From: Acidobacteriota bacterium
GTDB lineage: Bacteria > Acidobacteriota > Vicinamibacteria > Vicinamibacterales > UBA8438
NCBI GenBank assembly: GCA_011523485.1
Contig: WTGR01000768.1
Span: 1-8,926, forward strand
Reading direction: 5' to 3'
Length of the DNA stretch: 8,926 bases
Each line of letters begins with the position of its first letter. The first letter of the stretch is position 1. A program made the position numbers and the translations under genes. The notes beneath the pieces are model-generated. The model had not been told where the DNA came from. It saw only the letters and a list, made by a program, of their open reading frames with translations, and ran no database searches. Below, in pieces: positions 1 through 7,394 of this stretch.

Positions 1-136
1 CCTTGGTGGAGGCGTGCATGCGAATGAGCACGTCCGGCAGGCGCAGGATGCCGAGGCCGGCGACGAACAGGAAGAAGCCTCCGCCCAGAAGGCAGGCCGC
101 AACGATCAGATCCGACCACGGGACATCACCGGCCAT
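1..136 (-). CDS. mrpG: MrpG/MnhG antiporter subunit, N-terminal part (cut by window edge)
   Basis: Small membrane subunit of the Mrp Na+(K+)/H+ antiporter complex. Only the first 45 residues are inside the window; the gene runs off the left edge, and a full MrpG is usually a little over 100 residues. After a short polar start comes a hydrophobic helix (about residues 10-30), then the family signature LRLPDVLIRMHASTK at 31-45 (RLPD...R.HA.TK is diagnostic of MnhG). The ATG at 136-134 is chosen because it gives the expected N-terminus and is preceded by GGAAGA (147-142) with a 5-nt spacer. It overlaps the end of mrpF by 11 nt in another frame, so translation is probably coupled. Identity is secure; whether the rest of the gene is intact cannot be seen. 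Confidence 0.93.
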   Translation of the reverse strand, partial: MAGDVPWSDLIVAACLLGGGFFLFVAGLGILRLPDVLIRMHASTK

Positions 137-470
137 CAGGTTCTTCCGCCCTTTCGCCGGCCCCTCTGTCGCGATTGAGCTGCATCGCCGTGCGCTCGGC
201 GTACCAGGCGAAGGCGACCGTCGCCAGAAAGGCCACGAGCGCCAGCGCCACCGCGATGTCGAGAAAGTCCGGTTCGTCATGCGTGATCGCCAGCAGCCCG
301 GCGACGGCGACTGCCAGCACGGTGATGAGGTCGACCGATACGACGCGATCCGGCAGGCTCGGCCCCTTCATCAGGCGCACGAACGAGAAGACCAGCCCCA
401 GGACCGTGAGGACCGTCGTGACGCTGACCGCCCACGCGACGATCGGGGACTGCCCCGCGAGGTCCGTCAC
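126..470 (-). CDS. mrpF: MrpF/MnhF antiporter subunit
   Basis: Small inner-membrane subunit of the Mrp cation/proton antiporter, 114 residues. Three hydrophobic segments are visible (about 9-32, 47-63, 70-90), with the MrpF hallmark GPSLPDRVVSVDLI at 36-49 between the first two. The charged tail from about 91 to 114 is longer than in many MrpF proteins of about 90 residues. The start is GTG at 470-468, overlapping the mrpE stop as GTGA. It has a strong Shine-Dalgarno GGGAGG at 483-478 with 7-nt spacing. An open frame continues further upstream to 902, but that extension lies antiparallel to nothing and inside mrpE in another frame, with no MrpF similarity, so it is rejected. Its position between mrpE and mrpG matches the conserved operon order. 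Confidence 0.95.
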   Translation of the reverse strand: MTDLAGQSPIVAWAVSVTTVLTVLGLVFSFVRLMKGPSLPDRVVSVDLITVLAVAVAGLLAITHDEPDFLDIAVALALVAFLATVAFAWYAERTAMQLNRDRGAGERAEEPDGR

Positions 471-940
471 CGCATGGCCTCCCAGACCAGGCGCTCGAAG
501 CCCGTCTTGATCCGCCTGCGCGTCTCGTCCGGATCGTCGGCGAACATTTCGTGCACGAACAGCGTCTTGCCGTCCGCACTGACGTCCAGGCTCAGGGACC
601 CGGGCGTCAACGAGATGAGATTCGCCAGCACCGTGATCTGTATCGGTTCTTCGATGTCCAGCGGCACGGCCACGATGGCCGGGCGCGATCGGTGCGTGGG
701 CGTGATCACGTCCCAGGCGACCTGAAAGCTCGAAACCGTAAGCTCGTACAGGAAATACGCCCCCAGGCGGACCGCCAGCAGGACCCTCCTCAAGTAGGCG
801 GTCTTCCCGTACATGGGACTCGACAGGCTCAAGGCCGCGAACGCGAGGAGGAAGCCCCACGCGAAAGTCGCCAGATCGAAGGTTCCGAACAGGGCGCACC
901 AACCGCCGGCGAGCAGCAGGTTGATCTGGAAGAGCCTCAT
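467..940 (-). CDS. mrpE: MrpE/MnhE antiporter subunit
   Basis: MrpE subunit of the multisubunit Na+/H+ antiporter, 157 residues, the usual length for the family. Hydrophobic stretches at about 5-40 and 53-78 anchor it in the inner membrane. The conserved C-terminal cytoplasmic domain carries LANLISLTPGSLSLDVS at 105-121, followed by LFVHEM at 127-132, the typical MnhE core. The ATG start (940-938) overlaps the mrpD stop as ATGA. It is preceded by GGGGAG at 954-949, 8 nt from the start, which argues for translational coupling with mrpD. In studied systems MrpE supports assembly and activity of the complex rather than forming an ion channel; that is family knowledge, not visible here. Confidence 0.96.
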   Translation of the reverse strand: MRLFQINLLLAGGWCALFGTFDLATFAWGFLLAFAALSLSSPMYGKTAYLRRVLLAVRLGAYFLYELTVSSFQVAWDVITPTHRSRPAIVAVPLDIEEPIQITVLANLISLTPGSLSLDVSADGKTLFVHEMFADDPDETRRRIKTGFERLVWEAMR

Positions 941-2475
941 TCCGCGTTCTCCCCGTAACCGGCCGCGCTTACGGCGACAGCGCCCCGGTCGAGCACGGCT
1001 TCGACGTAGAGCGAGGGGTCCATCAGCTCGGTCGCGGCCCGTTCCGCCAGCGTGTAGAGAGGCCGGGCGTAGAGGCCGATCGCCAGCGTGATGGCCGCCA
1101 GCGTCGCGATGGGCGCCAGCAGCAGCCAGCGCCGCCGCGCCGCGAACGAGGGCGGCGGCCCGGCCTCGTCCGGGCGAGCCTTCCAGAAGGCGTTCAGCCA
1201 GATCTTGGTCATCGAGAAGACCGTCAGCAGGCCCACGACCAGCGCCACCCCCGCGAGGACGAATTCATCGCTCTCGATCGAGGCCTGGATCAGCAGCAGC
1301 TTCGCCCAGAAGCCGGACAGCGGCGGGAAGCCCGCGAGCGAGAACGCCGGTACGAAGAACAGCGCCGCCAGCAGCGGCTTGTCGCGGTAGAGCCCGCCGA
1401 GCGTCTGCAGATCGGTGGACCCGGCCAGCCGATTGACGGCCCCCGACACGAAGAAGAGGTTGGCCTTCACGATGATGTGGTGGATCACGTAGAAGATCCC
1501 GCCCAGCAGCCCGAGCGTCGTGAAGAGCGCGAGGCCCAGGATCATGTACCCGATCTGGCTGATGATGTGGAACGACAGAATGCGCCTCAGCTCGTTCTGC
1601 GAGGCGGCCCCGAGGACGCCGGTGACCATGGTCAGGCCCGCCACCCAGAGCAGCAGCTCGTGCGTGTACCCGACGTCGTGCCGGAAGATCAGCGTGAAGA
1701 AGCGCATCAGCGCGTAGACGCCGACCTTCGTCAGCAGGCCGGAGAAGACGGCCGAGACCGCGGTCTGCGGCGTGTGGTAGCTGGCCGGAAGCCAGAAGAA
1801 GAGCGGGAACACCGCCGACTTCAGTCCGAACGCGATGATGAACACCATGGCGACCAGGGTGAGCAACCCCTGGTCTTCGACCTCCTGTACCCGCACATGG
1901 AGGTCCGCCATGTTGAGCGTTCCCGTCAATCCGTACAGCAGTCCGATGCCGCTGAGCAGCAGTGTGGTCGCGATCAGGCTCAGGGCGGCGTAGCGCACGG
2001 CGCCGTCGAGTTGCGCCGGCGTGCCTCCCAGCACCAGCAGGGCCAGCGAGGCGATGAGCATGATCTCGAACCAGACGTACAGATTGAAGATGTCTCCGGC
2101 CAGGAACGCGCCGCACACGCCCGCCAGCAGCGCGTGCAGCAAGGGGTGCAGAGCACGGGAGAGCGGCCCGGGCCGCGTGTCCCCGAACGCGTAGATCACG
2201 GTCGCCAACCCGATCAGGGCGGTGACCGCGACCATCGCCGCGCTCAGGTGATCCGCGACCAGCGTGATTCCGTAGGGAGCCGGCCATTGGCCAATCTGCA
2301 CCGACGCGATGCCGTCCCGCCAGACCATCGACAGCAGGCCGGCGGCTGCCCCGGACAGGCCGATGGCGCCGGCGAGGCTGACCGCTCTTTGCGCCTTCTC
2401 GCTGCCGCGCCCGGCGAAGCCGATCACGGCCGCGGCCAGCGGAATGACGATCGGGCAGACCAGCAGCCAGTTCAA
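937..2475 (-). CDS. mrpD: MrpD/MnhD, antiporter-like ion-translocating subunit
   Basis: Large polytopic membrane subunit, 512 residues, homologous to complex I NuoL/M/N antiporter-like subunits (proton-antiporter M domain, about 120-410). The key polar residues known from Bacillus MrpD fall at the same numbers: Glu137 in LYVWFEIMLIASLAL, Lys219 in IAFGLKSAVFPLFFWLP and Lys250 in FSGLLTKVGVYAL. The proton path therefore looks intact. The start is TTG (2475-2473), giving MNWLLVCPIVIPL, which matches the family N-terminus. It overlaps the mrpC stop as TTGA and has a strong GGAGG at 2487-2483, 7 nt upstream. No later start keeps the first helix. It sits between mrpC and mrpE in canonical order. 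Very high confidence in family and function within the complex. Confidence 0.97.
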   Translation of the reverse strand: MNWLLVCPIVIPLAAAVIGFAGRGSEKAQRAVSLAGAIGLSGAAAGLLSMVWRDGIASVQIGQWPAPYGITLVADHLSAAMVAVTALIGLATVIYAFGDTRPGPLSRALHPLLHALLAGVCGAFLAGDIFNLYVWFEIMLIASLALLVLGGTPAQLDGAVRYAALSLIATTLLLSGIGLLYGLTGTLNMADLHVRVQEVEDQGLLTLVAMVFIIAFGLKSAVFPLFFWLPASYHTPQTAVSAVFSGLLTKVGVYALMRFFTLIFRHDVGYTHELLLWVAGLTMVTGVLGAASQNELRRILSFHIISQIGYMILGLALFTTLGLLGGIFYVIHHIIVKANLFFVSGAVNRLAGSTDLQTLGGLYRDKPLLAALFFVPAFSLAGFPPLSGFWAKLLLIQASIESDEFVLAGVALVVGLLTVFSMTKIWLNAFWKARPDEAGPPPSFAARRRWLLLAPIATLAAITLAIGLYARPLYTLAERAATELMDPSLYVEAVLDRGAVAVSAAGYGENAE

Positions 2476-2858
2476 TCGCCCGCCTCCGGTCCCGCATCGG
2501 CGTTCGCCGACGAGGGTTCCGCGGCCCGCATGTGGTCGGTGTCTACGGTTTCCAGCTCCTGGTAGGTCCGGAAGGCGAGCACCAGCGCGAACGTGAGCAG
2601 GCTGAAAGAAATCACGATCGCGGTCAGAATCAACGCTTGCGGCACGGCGTTCGAGATGCCGGGGAGGGGCGCCGACTCTCCCGGCGCAATCAACGGCGGC
2701 CGGGCGCGCGTCATGCCTCCGCTGGCGAAGATCACCAGATTGGCGGCATGGGAGAGCAACGCCAGCCCGAAGATGAAACGCACGAAGTTGCGGCTGAGCA
2801 TCAGGTAGACGGTTGCCGCCATCAGGACGCCGACCAGCACTGCGACGATTGGCTCCAT
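2472..2858 (-). CDS. mrpC: MrpC/MnhC antiporter subunit (NuoK-like)
   Basis: Small membrane subunit, 128 residues, homologous to NuoK of complex I. Three hydrophobic helices are visible (about 3-20, 26-46, 74-96). The family patterns are LSRNFVRFIFGLALLSHAAN at 21-40 and NAVPQALILTAIVISF at 70-85. Most MrpC proteins have Asp-Pro-Leu-Pro before QAL; here it reads Asn-Ala-Val-Pro, a mild departure. The C-terminal tail from about 100 is acidic and polar. The start is ATG (2858-2856) with AGGGAAA at 2871-2865, 6 nt upstream, and lies 32 nt after the mrpAB stop. A much longer open frame continues upstream to 5498, but it is only the shadow of mrpAB in another frame. The end overlaps the mrpD start. 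Confidence 0.96.
   Translation of the reverse strand: MEPIVAVLVGVLMAATVYLMLSRNFVRFIFGLALLSHAANLVIFASGGMTRARPPLIAPGESAPLPGISNAVPQALILTAIVISFSLLTFALVLAFRTYQELETVDTDHMRAAEPSSANADAGPEAGD
2483..2487 (-). promoter_or_regulatory. Ribosome binding site fixing the TTG start of mrpD
   Basis: GGAGG on the minus strand, 7 nt before the TTG at 2475-2473 and inside the end of mrpC. Its strength and spacing are the main reason to accept the rare TTG start. Confidence 0.8.
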
Positions 2859-2890
2859 CAGTGGTTTCCCTGCTGCCCGCAAGTGCCCGG

Positions 2891-5614
2891 CTATTGCTCC
2901 TTGATGCCGAGGACGAAGGTCAGCACGACCCCGACGACGACGAGGTAGACACCGACGTCGAAAACTACCGGCGTGCCGATCTTCAGCCCCGCCAGGGTGC
3001 CCCATTGGCCGGTCAGGAACGGGGCGGTGTCCCGAACCGATCCGACGAAGCCCGAGGCGATGGCTGCCGCCAGGCCGGCGGCGCCGACCGCGCGGGGGTC
3101 CACGCGCAGTAGCCCGCGAGCCGCCTGCGGGCCGAACACGAACGCGTACAGGCTGAAGGCGATCGACGCGACCAGCCCGCCGACGAAGCCGCCGCCGGGG
3201 TGCTCGTGGCCCCGCAACAGCAGGAACACGGAGAACACGAGAATCAACGGGACCAGCCGGCGAGTGGTCTCCCGCAGGATCATGGTGTTCATGGTGGCGC
3301 CGTGCCACGGCTGTGCGCGCGCGGCCGCTGCCTCCGCGCCCGGAGGCGGAACGCCCTTCCGCCGCCGGTGGCCCGGCAGCAGCAGGGCGAAGACCGCCGC
3401 GCCCGCGATCGCGAGCACCGATATCTCCCCCATGGTGTCGAGAGCACGGAAATCGACCAGGATCACGTTGACGATGTTCCTGCCCTGACCGCCCGGCACG
3501 GCGGTACGCTCGAAGTACTCTCTGAGATCCGGCTGGGGAGGGGACGCGGTCACGGCGAGCAGCACCAGAGTGACGCTGACTCCGACCGTGACGGCGACGA
3601 TCCCGTTGCGCAATCGTGCGGGTCGCGAAGGCCAGATCTCGTTTCTGAAGTCCGGAAGCTTGAGCAGCACTATCGCGACGATCACCGTGACGAGCGTCTC
3701 GACGATCAATTGCGTCATCGCGACGTCCGGGGCGCCGAAGGTGAGGAAGATCAGCGCCGTCGACATCCCCACCACGCCGAGTGCGCAAATCCCGAGCAGG
3801 CGGGACCGGGAACGGATGATCACGACCGACGCGGCGGCGACCAGGGCGGCCAGCGACCAATCGAGAAACGTCGCTTCCCCCAGCCGCACGGGCCAGAAGG
3901 ACACGTTCTTGATCCAGTAGGTCACGGCCAGGCTCAGTCCGAGCGTGGCGAATACGATCAGCAGGTAGTGCCGCTGGACACCGGACTGCAACCGGCGGGT
4001 CTGCCAGGCCGCGACGGCGGCGAGCCCGTTCATGGCTGCGTCGTACGCGCGGTCGCCGCTGAGCGGAACGAGTCTTCCGAGACGGGCCAGTCCGGCCGCA
4101 ACCGCTGCCCGCTTCCAGAATCCCAGGCCGGCCGCGGCCAGCGTCGCGAGGGTCAGTGCGAGGGCCTCGCTCGTGCTGTGCCAGGGAACCTCCCCGGCAT
4201 GCACGGAATGCCCGGTCACGACGGCTTCGGCCGGCACGAGCAACGCCATGAACGGGAACCGCGGCGACAACCCCCAGTAGAGGCCGACCGCGGCCAGCAC
4301 GACGGGCCCGCACCAGAGCTGCCAGACGCCTTCCCGCGCCGGCGTGCGGTATTCGGGGCGCGGGCCGAGGAACGGCTTGATCGCCAGCACGATCGCCACG
4401 ATCGCGATTGGCGCGGCGGCGAAGAACACGGCCCAGGGCAGGTAGGCGGCCGAGTCGGGCGCGAAGCCGACGGTGTACAGCAGCTCCTTGCCGATGAACC
4501 CGATCGAGGGCGGCACGCCGGCCATCGAGACGCACGCGGCGACCGCGGCGGCGAAGGTGACGGGCATGGCCTTCGCCAGACCGCCGAGCCGGGTCAGGTC
4601 GCGGGTGCCGGTCGCCTTCTCGATGGTCCCGGCAACCATGAACAGGGCCGCCTTGTAGAGGGCATGCGCGACCAGGAAGGCGAGCGCCGCCAGAACCCCG
4701 CGCGACGGCTCGCCCTGCCCCGCGTCGGTCGGCGATCCGAGAAACAGGACGCATACGCCGAGCGCCATGATCGTGGTGTAGGCCAGCACCTGTTTCAGGT
4801 CGGTCCTGCCCAGCGACACGAACGCCGAGTACACCGCCGTCACCGCTCCCACGGCGGTCAGCGTCTCCATCCAGAGCGCGGTCCCCCCCAGGATTGGGGT
4901 CAGGCGGGCCAGCAGGAAGACGCCTGCCTTGACCATCGTCGCCGAGTGCAGATAGGCCGAGACGGGCGTGGGAGCCGCCATCGCGTTCGGCAGCCAGAAG
5001 TGAAACGGAAACTGCGCCGACTTGGTGAAGGCTCCGAGCATCACCAGGACGACGACCGCCGTGTAGCGCGGGTGGTCTGCGAAATGCTGCTGCTCGGCCA
5101 GCATCTCCCGCAGGCTGAAAGTGCCGACGGCCTGGCCCAGGACGACGAAGCCGGCCAGCATCGCCAGGGCGCCCGCGCCGGTTACCAGCAGTCCCTGCAG
5201 AGCGGAGCGCCTGGCGGTGGCGTTCTCGTGCGAGTAGCCGATGAGCAGGAACGACGTGATCGTGGTGAGTTCCCAGAAGACGAACAGCGCGACGAGGTTG
5301 TCGGCCAGGACGAGGCCGAGCATCGCCAGCATGAAGCTGACGAGAAAGAGCGTGAACCGGCCACGCTGCGGGTAGCCCTTCATGTACGCGCCGGCGAAGA
5401 GGAAGATGAACGCGCCGATGCCGGTAATCAGCAGGGCGAACAGCAGGCTCAGGCCGTCGACCACCAGGTCGAGGTCGATGCCCAGTTGCGGCAGCCACGC
5501 CATCTCCCAGACGAGGACCTCTCCGCTGGAGACGGCTGGAATCAGCGTGCAGAACCAGACGAAGAGCGCGACCGGCAGGGCAACGGCGAGACGCACGTAC
5601 AGCGGGGTCGTCAC
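2891..5614 (-). CDS. mrpA: Fused MrpA-MrpB subunit of Mrp antiporter
   Basis: A 907-residue inner-membrane protein that joins MrpA and MrpB in one chain. Residues about 50-420 form the NuoL-like antiporter domain: Glu115 in FWELTTITSFLLIGY, Lys198 in GAFTKSAQFPFHFWLP, His223 and Lys229 in SAYLHSATMVKAG, Lys321 in AHALYKAALF. Residues about 585-745 are the extra MrpA C-terminal module (FGAPDVAMTQLIVETLVT at 626-643; NVILVDFRALDTMGE at 716-730). A polar linker (about 748-774) leads to the MrpB part (775-907), with GHEHPGGGFVGGL at 28-40 of that part and three to four helices. The start is GTG (5614-5612) with AAGGAA at 5627-5622, 7 nt upstream. An internal ATG at 3292, where a separate MrpB would begin, has no ribosome binding site, and no stop intervenes, so the fusion looks real. 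Such fusions mark group 2, six-gene mrp operons. Confidence 0.97.
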   Translation of the reverse strand: MTTPLYVRLAVALPVALFVWFCTLIPAVSSGEVLVWEMAWLPQLGIDLDLVVDGLSLLFALLITGIGAFIFLFAGAYMKGYPQRGRFTLFLVSFMLAMLGLVLADNLVALFVFWELTTITSFLLIGYSHENATARRSALQGLLVTGAGALAMLAGFVVLGQAVGTFSLREMLAEQQHFADHPRYTAVVVLVMLGAFTKSAQFPFHFWLPNAMAAPTPVSAYLHSATMVKAGVFLLARLTPILGGTALWMETLTAVGAVTAVYSAFVSLGRTDLKQVLAYTTIMALGVCVLFLGSPTDAGQGEPSRGVLAALAFLVAHALYKAALFMVAGTIEKATGTRDLTRLGGLAKAMPVTFAAAVAACVSMAGVPPSIGFIGKELLYTVGFAPDSAAYLPWAVFFAAAPIAIVAIVLAIKPFLGPRPEYRTPAREGVWQLWCGPVVLAAVGLYWGLSPRFPFMALLVPAEAVVTGHSVHAGEVPWHSTSEALALTLATLAAAGLGFWKRAAVAAGLARLGRLVPLSGDRAYDAAMNGLAAVAAWQTRRLQSGVQRHYLLIVFATLGLSLAVTYWIKNVSFWPVRLGEATFLDWSLAALVAAASVVIIRSRSRLLGICALGVVGMSTALIFLTFGAPDVAMTQLIVETLVTVIVAIVLLKLPDFRNEIWPSRPARLRNGIVAVTVGVSVTLVLLAVTASPPQPDLREYFERTAVPGGQGRNIVNVILVDFRALDTMGEISVLAIAGAAVFALLLPGHRRRKGVPPPGAEAAAARAQPWHGATMNTMILRETTRRLVPLILVFSVFLLLRGHEHPGGGFVGGLVASIAFSLYAFVFGPQAARGLLRVDPRAVGAAGLAAAIASGFVGSVRDTAPFLTGQWGTLAGLKIGTPVVFDVGVYLVVVGVVLTFVLGIKEQ

Positions 5615-5621
5615 GCTCGGG

Positions 5622-5627
5622 TTCCTT
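5622..5627 (-). promoter_or_regulatory. Ribosome binding site of mrpAB in the DUF885/mrpAB junction
   Basis: AAGGAA on the minus strand directly follows the TAG stop (5630-5628) of the peptidase-like gene and sits 7 nt before the GTG start of mrpAB. The 13-nt gap leaves no room for a terminator or a separate promoter, so the two genes are probably on one transcript. Confidence 0.75.
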
Positions 5628-7295
5628 CTACTCGATGGCGGGCCCGCCGGCCGCCATCAGCGCCCGGTGCATCCAGAAAGGAAGGCAACCCTGCCCCAGC
5701 AGCCGGTCGTGAAACTGCTGGAGGGAGAAGCTCTCTCCTTCGGCCTCCTTCACGTCGCCGCGCAGCTTGAGCAGCATCAGCTTCCCCAGCGCGTAGAGCA
5801 CGGCGCCGGGGTCGAACGTGGCGCGCTCTGCCTCCTGCCGCGCGCTCGACTGCTCGATGTACGCCTCCTCGCAGAAGAAGCGGACCCCCTGCTCGACGGA
5901 CATGTCCTCGGTGTGCAGCCGGATGCCGACGACGGTGCGGGCGAGGCGGAGCAGCGACTCGGCCAACTGACCCAGCCGCAGCTCGGGATCCCCGCGCTCG
6001 AAGCCCTCGTCCAGGACCATCTGCTCCGCGTAGTGGGCCCAGCCCTCGACGAACGAGGTCGCCGCGAAGAATCCCGACTTGCGGCACGGCGAGCGCACGG
6101 CGCGCAGGTGCTCGCCGTGCAGGAAATGGCCGGGAAAGACCTCGTGCGCGGCGATCGACGAAAGGGTCGCGTAGCTCAGGTCCCGCAGGTGCTCGGCCTG
6201 GCGCTCCGCCGTCCAGGCCGGGTCGACGTTGGTGACGTGGTACAACGCCGGCAGGCGGGTCGTCTCGAACGGGCCCGGCGTCCAGAGGCTGGCGGCCGTC
6301 CAGCGGTGGAAATCCGGGGTCGGCCGCACCTGTACCCCGACATGCTCCGGAACGGTCACGATGCGCTTCCGCGTCAGGAACGTCTCCAGTGCTTCGACCT
6401 GCGCACCCGCCTCGCGGATGAGCGCGTCCGGCGCCGGATGACGGTCCCGGGTCCGCCGCCACGCCGTTGCCGGGTCCGGGTCGATCTGCGCCGCGACGCG
6501 CGCGAACTCGTCCTGCGCGGCGTGCAGCTCCCGCCGTGCTATCTCCAGCAACTGGTCGGCCGGCAGGTCGAGACCCTCGTCGAGCCGCAGCTTCTGCTCG
6601 AACCGCGCGCGGCCCAGACGGAACGAAGCGCGGCTCCGCGGGGCCACCGCGTCCCGCAGGTGGGCGATGTGCGCGCGCAGGGCGTCGGTGGCCTCGATCG
6701 ACGTGTCGGCGAGCACGCCGAGCAGGTGCAGGTCCTCCAGGTCGCGGAATGCGCGCGGCAGGTCGCGCTCGACGAAGGTCAGCAGTCCCTCGAACGACTC
6801 GATGCCGACCTTGACGAACAGCCCCGGCGCCTCGGTGACGTTCTGCCGCGCAGAGTCGAGCAGCCGCGGCACCTGCCGCAGCTTCGAACCCACGCGCCGC
6901 GCCCGCTCCGCCAGGTCGGCGTAGGCGAAAAGGGTCTGCCCGGCGAGGCTCTCCGCCAGGATGTCGGCGTAGTAGAGCGGATTGCGCTGCCAGCCGCGCA
7001 CCTCTTCGAGAGCGAACAGATGACCGCGAATCCGGTCGCCGAGCATCCGCCGCTCCATCGCCTCGACCGGTGTCAGGGCCGAGGGGTTGATGCCGTCGAG
7101 TCGGCGCGCCCAGCCCCCGAGCTCGCGGACGCGGGCGTCGACGGCGGGCCGGCTCAGGTCCTCGAGCAGGTCGTCATGGGTATGGACGCCGTCGGCCGCC
7201 GCCGCCGTCGGGGACATCTCGTAGACGTAGGCAAGGTACTCCTCGACGAAGTGCGAGAGCGGTTCGGAGACGTGGCTGGTAATCGACTGGCGCAT
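5628..7295 (-). CDS. DUF885 family zinc-peptidase-like protein
   Basis: A 555-residue protein of the DUF885 family (PF05960), a group with a gluzincin-type metal site but few studied members. The likely zinc-binding motif HEVFPGH is at 384-390, with His384 and His390 as ligands and Glu385 as the catalytic base. The second conserved block, FVEGWAHYAE at about 415-424, offers Glu417 as a third ligand. A further family block, RLHTEDMSVEQ, lies nearer the C-terminus. Many members have Gln three residues after the motif (PGHxLQ); here it is His393. No signal peptide or membrane helix is seen, so a cytoplasmic peptidase or carboxypeptidase-like role is inferred; the substrate is unknown. The N-terminus matches the family (FVEEYLAYVYEMSPTAAAADG). 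The ATG at 7295 lacks a clear Shine-Dalgarno; GTG at 7307 is an alternative. An in-frame extension to 7586 would cross the promoter and rsmI and is rejected. mrpAB starts 13 nt downstream. Confidence 0.88.
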   Translation of the reverse strand: MRQSITSHVSEPLSHFVEEYLAYVYEMSPTAAAADGVHTHDDLLEDLSRPAVDARVRELGGWARRLDGINPSALTPVEAMERRMLGDRIRGHLFALEEVRGWQRNPLYYADILAESLAGQTLFAYADLAERARRVGSKLRQVPRLLDSARQNVTEAPGLFVKVGIESFEGLLTFVERDLPRAFRDLEDLHLLGVLADTSIEATDALRAHIAHLRDAVAPRSRASFRLGRARFEQKLRLDEGLDLPADQLLEIARRELHAAQDEFARVAAQIDPDPATAWRRTRDRHPAPDALIREAGAQVEALETFLTRKRIVTVPEHVGVQVRPTPDFHRWTAASLWTPGPFETTRLPALYHVTNVDPAWTAERQAEHLRDLSYATLSSIAAHEVFPGHFLHGEHLRAVRSPCRKSGFFAATSFVEGWAHYAEQMVLDEGFERGDPELRLGQLAESLLRLARTVVGIRLHTEDMSVEQGVRFFCEEAYIEQSSARQEAERATFDPGAVLYALGKLMLLKLRGDVKEAEGESFSLQQFHDRLLGQGCLPFWMHRALMAAGGPAIE

Positions 7296-7394
7296 CGGAC
7301 GTGTCACGAAGGTTGGAACGTTACGCTGACCCCTTGATGGTACAATACTGGCGCGACCCGATCGTGTCGCTCGCGGCAGCCTGCTGAAGATCTC
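7296..7394. other. Divergent intergenic region between DUF885 gene and rsmI
   Basis: The only sizeable non-coding stretch in the window (99 nt). It separates the leftward peptidase-mrp block from rightward rsmI-glmU. It contains a good extended -10 for the rightward direction. On the minus strand TATTGT (7347-7342) is a weak -10 candidate overlapping that box, with no credible -35. No terminator hairpin, riboswitch or repeat is evident. Confidence 0.7.
7338..7346 (+). promoter_or_regulatory. Extended -10 promoter element for rsmI-glmU
   Basis: TGGTACAAT is an extended -10 (TGn followed by TACAAT, five of six matches to TATAAT). It stands out as A/T-rich in a very GC-rich context. No good -35 lies at 16-18 nt; TTGGAA at 7313-7318 is 22 nt away, too far. 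Extended -10 promoters often need no -35. Transcription would start near 7352, giving a leader of about 43 nt before the rsmI GTG. Confidence 0.55.

Noticed and set aside
3281..3292. Internal ATG codons that could start a separate mrpB
   Set aside because: MNTM at the start of the MrpB part fits a standalone MrpB N-terminus, but no Shine-Dalgarno precedes it and no stop ends MrpA before it, so a fused protein is the simpler reading.
2472..5498. Minus-strand open frame of 1008 codons ending in mrpC
   Set aside because: Only the last 128 codons (from ATG at 2858) resemble a protein family. The rest is mrpAB read in another frame, and is Arg/Gly-rich noise.
3200..5770. Long plus-strand open frame (856 codons) antisense to mrpAB
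   Set aside because: Very rich in Arg, Gln, Gly, Glu, Asp and His, with no recognisable domain. It is the shadow expected opposite a GC-rich, hydrophobic membrane-protein gene whose codon bias removes stops on the other strand.
5382..7337. Plus-strand open frame of 651 codons antisense to the DUF885 gene
   Set aside because: The minus-strand frame carries HEVFPGH and EGWAHYAE family motifs. The plus-strand frame is low-complexity Arg/Gln/Val-rich sequence with no ribosome binding site and crosses into mrpAB.
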